Shown piece by piece: positions 56,723-64,000 of a DNA stretch of 64,000 nucleotides. Source of the stretch: Dendrobium chrysotoxum (taxonomy: Eukaryota; Streptophyta; Magnoliopsida; Asparagales; Orchidaceae); NCBI GenBank assembly GCA_019925795.1, contig CM034304.1:8123471-8187470 (forward strand), written 5' to 3'. The notes under the pieces were generated by a model, which was not told the origin of the DNA, did not search any database, and saw nothing but the letters and a program-made list of their open reading frames with translations. The stretch's first letter is position 1. Each line of letters starts with the position of its first letter. A program made the position numbers and the translations under genes.

Positions 56723-58997
56723 TTGGGGTTTACTTTGCCTTTTTTTCTTTTTCAAGCCAACTTAGTCTAATGCATGATGAATATATCTCTTCTTTCACCC
56801 TCACTCTCCCCCTCTCCATTTATAGTAGCTTTGAAAAAGATAAAATGATTTATTCTTCTGTCATATTTGTATGCATGATAGATTAACTGATATTAATTTT
56901 ACTAAATTATTAAATTTTATAAAGACAAAACAGCCTCTTGAATTTCTCATCTTCGACTTTCATATGGAGATAGATGAGCAACCTCAAAGACAACCAAGCA
57001 TTATAAACACGAAAGAAAATGTAGTAGAATCATCTAGTGAAGGCTTAAAGATAATCTAGAAGTTCAAAAAAGTCAAAGCAATGGTTGACAACTCGTCGCC
57101 CATCCCTATAAAGGATCCCATCATTCCATTTAAAAGGAGCATATTATTGAAGCCCAATCTTAAACAGAAATAAAGGGAACGCGTCAAAATGGTGATTTCA
57201 ATAAAGTTGATAGTCATGACAAAGATAGTCTACAAAATGCATTGTGGCATGCCTATTTTATTTATTAAAATATGTAGTTAAAAAAAAACAATTAATATAT
57301 GCTTGTATATCTTTCTTTTATTCATTTGAAGCATGATGATGAAGAAAAGTCAACATATACAAAAAAAAATTGTATAAAAGGAGATGAAGATGTAATATTT
57401 AAAGGGAGCATATAATCGAATTTCAATCTTAAGATAGAAAAAGGAAGCAGGTCAACATAGTGATTTTAATAAAACTGATATTCATGACAAAAATATTGTG
57501 AACATATGTATTATAAAATGAATATTTTACCTGTTAAAAGATAGAATTAGAAAATAAATACTAACGCATTAATATATGTTATATGTCTTTTATTAATTTA
57601 AAGTGTGATGGTGAAGAAAATGAAGCACCGACTAAAGAAAATCATCTAAAAGGGTAGGGATATGTAAAAATAATATATGAAGGGAATGCACTGTGGAAGT
57701 CCGATCTTTAGCCAAAAGAAGAAAACATGTTAAATAAAATTATTTCAATAAAGTTGATGGTCAGGACAAAAAATATTACAAAATGCACCTTGCATCATAC
57801 ATATTTTATTTGTTAGAATATAGAGTAGGAAGAAAAATGTTATCGCATTAATAAATGCATGTGCCTATTTTTCTATTCATCTAAAGCAAGAAAATGAATA
57901 AAATGAAAATCATATGGAAAAAGTCATACAAAAAGGAAGGGAGATGTGAAAGCAACGTTTGAAAGGAGCACATGATCGAGGTTCAAAATTAAGTTGAAAG
58001 AAGAAAACATATCACATAAGATTTCAATAAAACTAATAGTCAAAAATATTATTATGAAGATACATATTGGGACACGTATATTTCTTTAATTAGCATATAA
58101 AGTCAGAAAAAAAAAATATTAATGCGTTAACATGTGCTTATCTAACTTTTTTTATTCGCTTAAAGCATAATGGTACAAAGAATAGAACACATAAAGAATT
58201 CTTATAAAAGTGAAGGGAGATGTAAAAACACCTTGTTTAATATTTTTTTCTCCTAGCTTACCATTGGACTTCAATAATGCACTCCCTTCAATATTACACC
58301 TACATCTCCTTTTATATGACTTATGTATTTGTTCTTTTTTTTTTTTCACTATCATTCTTTAAATAAATACAAAAAAGGCATACAAGCATATATTAGTGTA
58401 TTAGTATGCTCCTTCTAACTCAACATTCTAATAAAAAAATATGCATTCTAAAGGTGCATTTCCGCAATATTTTACACGACTATCAAATGTATTTAAGTCA
58501 TCTTTTTTGACATGCTTCCTTCTTCCGACATAAATTCGACACTGATAATGTGCTCCCTTCAAATAGAATGATAACATCCTTTACAAGGAAATGGGCGACG
58601 AGTTATCAACAATCATTTTGACCATTCTCAATTCCACAAATGTCATTAAGCATTTGCTAAATGATTATGCTCTATTTTTCCTCCATGTTTTCAATATCTC
58701 ATCTAACTTCAAGGCCACTCTACATTTCTCCATATTAAAGTCGAAAATGAGAGATTTAAAAAATTGCTTCATCTTTACAAAATCAAATAAATTTGGGAAA
58801 ATCAATATTAACCAATCCACCATATCCACAAAGGTAATTAAAGAATGTATAAAGATACGTAAAAAGCCATTTCATTTCATCATATTATCCAAGGTCTAGT
58901 AGAGAGAAAGGAGGAAGAGTGAGAAAAAGGAAAAGATATATCCATTATACATTAAATTGCGTTAGCTAAAAAAAGCATAAACCGCAAGAATGCGCGC
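56720..58997. mobile_element. Foldback element with ~0.7-kb inverted arms
   Basis: The left arm (56720 to about 57420) and the reverse complement of the right arm (58997 down to about 58230) align throughout. Shared text includes GCTTGGGGTTTA/TTCTTGCGGTTTA at the tips, GAATATATCT/GGATATATCT, TCTCATCTTCGACTTTCATATGGAG/TCTCATTTTCGACTTTAATATGGAG, ACTCGTCGCCCAT, AAAGGAT, AATATATGCTTGTAT and ATAAAAGGAGATG. The middle is a series of ~280-bp direct units. No transposase is present. Its left tip touches the PPR ghost. Long inverted arms with subterminal repeats fit foldback or MULE-like elements. No target duplication was found. Confidence 0.85.
57115..58215 (+). repeat. ~280-bp direct repeats inside the foldback element, 4 units
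   Basis: The phrase AAAGGAGCATAT..CAATCTTAA recurs with variation at about 57131, 57401, 57679 and 57960. Each unit continues with TTTCAATAAARYTGATRGTCA, then a CAT...TATTTTATTTRTTA stretch, a CGCATTAATAT-like stretch, a TTTTATTCATTTRAAGC phrase and GGAGATG. One further unit is present in inverted orientation in the right arm (58230-58590). Confidence 0.85.
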
Positions 58998-59034
58998 AAG
59001 ATATTTCAATGGTAAGAAATAAAGAAATAAGGTA

Positions 59035-59160
59035 TATTTTCACTTGTATTTTCTAAAATTGAAGATCGAAAATAATGATTCTAAGGCTATGATAGGCTAC
59101 AATTTGGACAACTTATCACAAATATTGTTATCCTATGTTAGCAACTTCATATATTTTCTA
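59035..59160 (+). repeat. Dispersed direct repeat, right copy
   Basis: Partner of 55385-55520. The match stops at about 59160, where AACTTGTTTGGTTGG-type text begins. Confidence 0.8.
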
Positions 59161-60164
59161 ACCCGTTCTTAAGAACTTGTTTGGTTGGACATTATTAGTG
59201 CTTTTCCAGATCTAAATAGTAAAATAAATTAAATTTGTGTTTGGAAGAACTGCTTTTGCCAAAACACATTATTCATAACTCCATTTCACTCAAAATATCA
59301 CAACTATTCGTTAACCATTTTCTCGGAGCGGTTGCGTTTAACCATTTGCAAAAAGTCTAAAATACCATTGCACATTGGCACGAATCCTTGCCACGTCTAT
59401 TGAGTCATCTTCATTGCCTCCACATCTTAGATCAATTCTAGCAGAGGTACCCTTTCCCTTTCGGCGATGGCGCATTTGGCGATGAAGATGACGAAGATGA
59501 TGAGGAAGAAGAGATAGACAAGGAGAGTTAAGCAATGGTTGTACAGTGTCAAAAGGGATTAAGCAACCCTAATTAGGAGGATGTAATTTGGGTTTACCGA
59601 ATAGGCACATCGAGGCATGAGAGAGAGATAACAAGAGAGAGAAATTCTATCCTCCTCTTGCTTCTTGCCTCCCTTACTTTTCCACAATCTTGGCACCTAA
59701 ATGCACTCGCAAATAATTCATAGAACATCTTATTGGGTTAGCTTTAGTGTCCAAGAATTCAGTGCTTTTACTTTCCTACATTAGGTGGCTAATGGGCCTA
59801 TCGATGGAGGTATCTTAGCTGGAAATCTGCCATAAGAGAGAGAACAAGAAACATTATATTAAAGAACGCATGGTGTCATTACACGGTGGATAGCGACTAT
59901 AGGATGAGACCACTAATGACCAACATATTCGATCAATGTTTGTATTATTTGTTAGAGTTTATTTTCATGTATCTCTAGTTATTTAAATTGAAGCATACAT
60001 TGATGTTTGATGTGTGTATCAATAGTAGCAGTGTAACTGCATTCTCATTATGAACTTCATTCTTTCAATAATCACCTTGTTTTGAAGTTTAAATTTGTTG
60101 ACAACGTTTAAAAAAAATAATTAATACATGCCCTCATGAAATCAATATATGTAAAAAAAAAGCA
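59161..60164. other. Intergenic DNA, possible MITE start
   Basis: ACTTGTTTGGTTGGACATTATTAG at about 59178 resembles common plant MITE ends, but no partner end was found. A short frame (59338-59535 minus) overlaps a GATGAAGATGACGAAGATGATG repeat and is not a convincing gene. The rest is unassigned. Confidence 0.3.
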
Positions 60165-61080
60165 CAACAATACCAAGCTTTTATCCCACTATATGGGATC
60201 AGCTACATAATTTTTTTCTCCATTGTGTCATATTAAGAGTTTAATTCTTATTTAAATCTAATAAAAAAATGTCATTTTTAATAATTTCTAACCAAATCTT
60301 TTTAGGTCGACATATACCTTTTTTAATATAGGCCAAATCCAATAAATCTACTCACTTAACCAGATCATCTGAAGGCCGATGTTTTATGTGTCCAAACCAT
60401 CTAAGGCAACTCTCTCTAATCTTATATGCCATCAGAGCTACTCCAACCTTTTTATGTATATGCTCGTTTCGCATTTTGTCTCTAAGAGTGAAGCCACTCA
60501 TCCACCTGAGCATCCTCATCTCTGCAACATTTAACTTAATTTTATATTTCCCTTTTAACGGCCGACATTCTGTGCCATAAAGCATTGTAGGTCTCACGAC
60601 CATCTTAAAGAATTTTCCCTTAAGTTCGAGATGTACATTTCTGTCACACAATAGGCCCAATGCATTCCTCCACTTTAACCATCCAACTTGAATTCTACTA
60701 ATAATGTCCCCATCTATTTCACCATCACTTCGAACAATAGACTCAAGATATCTTGTGCATCACATTTATTTTTAAAAATAGGAATCAACACACTCCTCCA
60801 CTCATCTGCCATCTTTTTAATCTTCATAATAATATTGAAAATTTTCGTAAGCCAAGAAATTTCTTCATCTCCTAAGCATTTCCACACCTCTATTGGAATA
60901 TCACAAGTCCAACAATCTCTCCACACTTCATTTTCTTTTAAGTCTCTCTAACTTCAAGTTTACTAATATGAAGATAAAAACAAAAATCTTTATTTTTACT
61001 CAGGGTACTAAGGACACTAAAGTGAATCTTATTCTCACAATCTTCATTGAAAGCTTATAAAAATATATCATCTGCATTTG
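60165..61080 (-). pseudogene. RTE LINE fragment with a ~690-bp internal deletion
   Basis: On the minus strand it starts (5') at about 61080 in text matching the RTE near 42230. It continues through CDIPIEVWKCLGDEEISWLTK and VLIPIFKNKCDAQD, then jumps directly to the text for GSIVRSDGE and on to GLLCDRNVHLELKGKF..., SGFTLRDKMRNEH and RWFGHIKHRP, ending with GGGATAAAAGCTTGGTATTGTTG. Compared with the full element, about 42551-43236 is missing, including the catalytic FADD. An AGAT at both breakpoints gives microhomology. The kept Glu codon shows that the second stop of the full-length copy is a private mutation. Confidence 0.9.
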
Positions 61081-61286
61081 TTAAATATCCTTTTCTAATA
61101 AAAGCACCATATAAATAATAAGTAAAAACAATTAATTATAATCATTAAGGCATAAATTTATTTTTAATGTACTTGTATTAAATTTTATGTTAGAAGTAAT
61201 GATAATATAACTAACAGCTTTTAAAAATTTTACATATATGTCAAAAATAAATAAATTATAATTTTTATTGGTATAATTTAAACAAT
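61081..61286. other. AT-rich flank shared in part with the PPR ghost
   Basis: GGTATAATTTAAACAATCATCA at its right end matches 56134-56153, marking the left readable border of the duplicated segment. Confidence 0.5.
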
Positions 61287-61324
61287 CATCATAATATGAT
61301 ACAGGAGAGGGCAATTCAGCCACG

Positions 61325-61342
61325 CCCCCCCCCCCCCCCCCC
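61325..61342 (+). repeat. Poly-C tract (18 C)
   Basis: Eighteen consecutive C inside the ~0.55-kb insertion; its length is liable to assembly error. Confidence 0.9.
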
Positions 61343-61401
61343 TTTGTGGGGCCCATTTAATCTATCATTACATATGTGAGAAGAGGAATTAAAGAAGGGA
61401 T

Positions 61402-61555
61402 TAATTAGGAGATGTTTCCTAATTAAAAATGACTGCTTTTGGTGCTAATTTGAAGGAGATTAATTGGGAGATATTTCTTAATTAAAAAGGGCAGATTTGG
61501 GAGTTGATTTGGAGGCTGAATTGGAGGTGATTAATTAGAAGATATTTTCTAATTA
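61402..61555 (+). repeat. Three spaced 24-bp palindromes
   Basis: TAATTAGGA..TCCTAATTA at 61402-61425, TAATTGGGA..TTCTTAATTA at 61461-61484 and TAATTAGAA..TTCTAATTA at 61532-61555. Each is an inverted repeat around a GATRT centre. They sit in larger diverged direct repeats spaced 59 and 71 bp apart, upstream of a TATA-like sequence. Confidence 0.85.
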
Positions 61556-61980
61556 TAGAGGGCTGATTTGAGAGGAAATTGGAGGAGAGCTGCTTTGGAA
61601 TTTGTTGTTTTATTGTTTACTATAAATAGTAGGATTTATGTTATGTTTGTATGAAGAATTTGATTTGAGAGTGATATAATTTTCCATTTGTGAGGGATCC
61701 TAGCGGCGTCTAGGGTTTGAGCTATAAGGTCCTCCTCTCGAAAGAGAACCATTGTATCTTGCTTTATTCTTATTTGATTTTATATCAATAAAAATCTATT
61801 TTTTAATTGAATCTCTTAGAGTTTTTTGCTGTTTTTGATACCAAGGCGCATCATAATACAAGCAGAAGATGAAATGATATATGGATATCATAAATTTAAA
61901 TATTTATGATTTATTATATGGAAGATGAGAGTATAAATGAAGATATAAATTTATATAGTTAATGATAGGTGGAAGAATAT

Positions 61981-62026
61981 GCCTTTTAACAGGACACAGT
62001 GGGACAAAGGTTTGATGTTGTTGTTG
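61981..62026 (+). mobile_element. 46-bp RTE LINE tail with 21-bp target duplication
   Basis: The insert reads as the very end of the RTE: a CTTTTAACAGGACACA piece joined to GTGGGACAAAGGTTTGATG and (TTG)n, with about 38 bp of the normal 3' end missing at the join. It is flanked by a 21-bp direct repeat (61960-61980 and 62027-62047) with one mismatch. The flanks are clearly one broken locus. Confidence 0.93.
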
Positions 62027-62047
62027 TAATGATAGATGGAAGAATAT

Positions 62048-62530
62048 CTATTATAATGAAGAATAGAGATCAAAGAAATGTCTCAAGCATTTTATGCAAT
62101 AAGAGAATCTCAATGTAATTTGAAGTTATTTTTTATAAAAATATAATAAGGTCGGTCATATAGCATGGATCCTATTATTAGGCAATTCAGAAGTTATTGA
62201 ATGCCTAGTTGAGCAAGGAGGAAATAATAATATCAACATGATATGGGATAAAACTAAGAACACTGTGAAGAATAATTACATTAGAACCACGGTAGTATAA
62301 CGTTTATCGAAGATAAAGTAATCAAAGATAAATTTAGTCTTCCAAACTCTAATTATTCAAGATAAAGTTAATGATGATGATGACGATAATGATGATATAG
62401 AACCATTAACATATATAACAGTCAATACCAACCTATACCTACAATAGCAACTTAAATTACTAGCACAAACAATCAATTCCTATGAAAAAAAGCTCTTCAA
62501 TTAACATGCGATTCATGATAGTTTTACCTG
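62048..62530 (-). other. 3' flank of the PPR gene, with a splice-donor-like site after the stop
   Basis: On the minus strand, the stop codon is followed directly by CAG|GTAAAACTATC (GT at 62526-62527), a good splice donor, so a 3'-UTR intron is possible. This flank is the segment copied at 56130-56722. A GATGATGATG-type run lies at 62370-62395. Confidence 0.5.
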
Positions 62531-64000
62531 CTAAGTAGCACCTCCAATTTCATTTTTCACATCGGCTAAAATGTTGTCAACTATCACTTCCTTTGATGAT
62601 CCTTCATCCATGGAATCACAGTCTCCAACCTTTTTTGCAGTTGTGATAGGAACAACACTTGAAGAAGATTCATCCTCTTCCTTGCTATCAGTAGACTTCT
62701 TTTTTCCCAATATTGCTTCAATAGCTGCAGCACTTGCTCTAGCAGCAGCAGCCTCTTTAGCAGCTTTCTCCGCCTTCTTTTTCTCCTCCTCTTCCTTGGC
62801 AAGAGCCTCAGCTCTTGCCTTCTCTTCTGCAGCCCGAGCTGCGGCCTCAGCTTTCTCCCTCTCAACATCTTCAAGTAGCTTCCCGAAATCCTCCTCTCTC
62901 GATTCCTTCCTTAATGCCTCCAACACAAGCTCCTTCATTTCCGGACTCAAGCTAACATCATCCATCAACAAATCCTTCAATGCCTTGAGTGCATCATCAA
63001 GCCTTGCAGCCTCACAAAAGGACTGCACCAATATCTCATAACTCCTCACATTTGGCTTTACCTCCCTCTCCAACATGCGATCCAAGAATACTCGAGCCTC
63101 ATCAAGCCTTTGAATGTTAGCCAATCCGCCAATAACCTTATTATATGCATTAGCATTTGGCCTCAAACCAAACTCCACCATCTTACTGAAGTAATCGACA
63201 GCATCATTTGGCCTTCCAACCTCAAAACAAGATTCTACCAACAAAACATATGTGTATTCATCCGGATTGAAACCCTTCTCACCCATTTCCTTATAAAAAT
63301 CTTCAGCCTCAGTAACCAAACCATTCTTCCCAAGGTGATCTATCAAATTATTATAGGACAAAACATCTGGGGTGCAATTCTTCTCCCCCATCCTTCTCTT
63401 AAAAACCTGTATTGCCTCCTCAAACCGTCCAGCTAAGCAAAAACCATCCACCATCACATTAAAGCTTCCCAAATTCACTGCCATCCTCTTCGGCGGATCA
63501 TGCTCCCTCATCATCCTTTCAAACAATTCAATAGCCTCATCCAATCGCCCGTTCTTTGTCAATGCATCAAGAACCAAATTATAGCTCATGGGGCCAAACC
63601 TTACTTTGGAACCATCTCCAAGAACTCGTTCAAACAAATCAATGGCCTCCTGCGCCATCCCCTTCTTGAAATACCCCTTCATCAGATTCCCATACACAAT
63701 ACCATCACATATAATATCGCCACCAGCCACATAAAGCTTCTCCTTGAGTTCTTCGACCAACTCAAGAACACGATCCGGCTCATCATTCCTAATAAAACCA
63801 GTCATGAGATGATTATAAACAATGACATCCGGAGGGCAGTTGCCCTTACCAAGCATGTCATTCTTCAGATCTACAGCCTGATCTACCTTGTTGTTATCAA
63901 CGAGACCCTTCACAAGGATCCGATAGGTGCTGGGCGAGGGATTTAGTGAGGAATCTTCTTTGACAATAAGTCGGTAATGCTCCAGGGCAGTGTCGGTTTT
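62531..64000 (-). CDS. NUWA: P-class PPR protein, NUWA/EMB1796-like (5' end outside window)
   Basis: The frame is open from the window edge to TAG at 62531-62533: 489 residues of the C-terminal part, with no start in view. About nine PPR repeats fill roughly residues 24-370 (for example VIVYNHLMTGF, GIVYGNLMKGY, PMSYNLVLDAL, LGSFNVMVDGF, VLSYNNLIDHL, EYTYVLLVESC, ANAYNKVIGGL, VRSYEILVQSF). The stretch HDPPKRMAVNLGSFNVMV is characteristic of the NUWA/GRP23 group. The repeats are followed by an E/A/K-rich coiled coil (about 372-425) and an acidic-serine tail; the absence of a Gln-rich end argues against GRP23. NUWA is an organelle PPR protein in Arabidopsis that supports RNA editing with DYW2 and is needed for embryo development. 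That role is inferred from family, recalled without a search. The single long exon is typical of PPR genes. Confidence 0.85.
   Translation of the reverse strand, partial: KTDTALEHYRLIVKEDSSLNPSPSTYRILVKGLVDNNKVDQAVDLKNDMLGKGNCPPDVIVYNHLMTGFIRNDEPDRVLELVEELKEKLYVAGGDIICDGIVYGNLMKGYFKKGMAQEAIDLFERVLGDGSKVRFGPMSYNLVLDALTKNGRLDEAIELFERMMREHDPPKRMAVNLGSFNVMVDGFCLAGRFEEAIQVFKRRMGEKNCTPDVLSYNNLIDHLGKNGLVTEAEDFYKEMGEKGFNPDEYTYVLLVESCFEVGRPNDAVDYFSKMVEFGLRPNANAYNKVIGGLANIQRLDEARVFLDRMLEREVKPNVRSYEILVQSFCEAARLDDALKALKDLLMDDVSLSPEMKELVLEALRKESREEDFGKLLEDVEREKAEAAARAAEEKARAEALAKEEEEKKKAEKAAKEAAAARASAAAIEAILGKKKSTDSKEEDESSSSVVPITTAKKVGDCDSMDEGSSKEVIVDNILADVKNEIGGAT

Larger units (their letters stand above)
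61287..61858 (+). mobile_element. ~0.55-kb insertion flanked by CATCATAATA, solo-LTR-like
   Basis: The perfect 10-bp direct repeat CATCATAATA lies at 61287-61296 and 61849-61858. The paralogous segment at 56130-56300 is continuous here, so this is a real insertion. It carries a TATA-like CTATAAATAG near 61621, later an AATAAAAA near 61789, and ends TTTTTGATACCAAGGCG. This looks like an LTR (promoter, then polyadenylation signal), and TGTGGGGCCC at 61346 could be an LTR start. However, the target duplication is longer than the usual 5 bp, so a DNA element (8-10 bp duplication) is an alternative. It contains the poly-C tract and three palindromic subrepeats listed below. Confidence 0.6.

Noticed and set aside
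59178..59300. TTGTTTGGTTGG, like the end of a plant MITE
   Set aside because: No inverted partner within a kilobase and no target duplication; kept only as a remark.
62571..63946. Several open frames on the plus strand (62571-63041, 63110-63436, 63500-63946)
   Set aside because: They are shadows of the PPR coding sequence on the opposite strand.

Overview
This window is a repeat-rich stretch of a flowering-plant nuclear genome. It is AT-rich and gene-poor, with plant-type LTR retrotransposons and (TTG)n-tailed RTE LINEs. Two genes can be supported, both on the minus strand. (1) A DUF212/YuiD-like (PAP2-related) membrane protein is encoded by exon 1 at 51229-51888 and exon 2 at 27014-27172. 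The two exons are separated by a single intron of about 24 kb. (2) A P-class PPR protein at 62531-64000 resembles Arabidopsis NUWA/EMB1796; its 5' part lies beyond the window. I cannot name the species.

Layout. 0.8-7.1 kb: decayed Tat-type Ty3/gypsy pol (archaeal-type RNase H, integrase) followed by a long 3' non-coding region full of tandem repeats, including an 835-bp higher-order unit. 7.1-15.1 kb: probable LTR or other non-coding retroelement DNA with 51-bp and 174-bp tandem arrays. 16.8-17.4 kb: an element rich in GGTCGGGTT motifs. 17.8-26.5 kb: a Maximus/SIRE-like Ty1/copia element with two LTRs. Its pol is cut short by a copy of another retroelement family, and its 3' LTR holds a 647-bp hAT-type element with a perfect 8-bp target duplication.

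27.0-51.9 kb is the DUF212 gene. Its intron holds a minus-strand chromovirus (28.3-35.6 kb) with a tandemly duplicated PBS-gag block and a nested GACACG-rich element. It also holds RTE fragments and a nearly full-length RTE LINE (40668-43832, 13-bp target duplication) whose single reading frame is broken by only two stop codons. A second copy of the non-coding retroelement family (44.6-49.1 kb) carries its own nested GACACG element.

55.4-62.5 kb lies downstream of the PPR gene. It holds a ghost copy of the PPR gene's 3' end and a 2.3-kb foldback element with roughly 0.7-kb inverted arms and internal ~280-bp tandem units. It also holds an RTE fragment with an internal deletion, a ~0.55-kb insertion with palindromic subrepeats, and a 46-bp RTE tail flanked by a 21-bp target duplication.

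The two genes look like housekeeping organellar or membrane functions and have no evident functional link. No cluster or new biochemical system was found. The most informative content is the layered transposon history, which the paralogous copies inside the window make readable.
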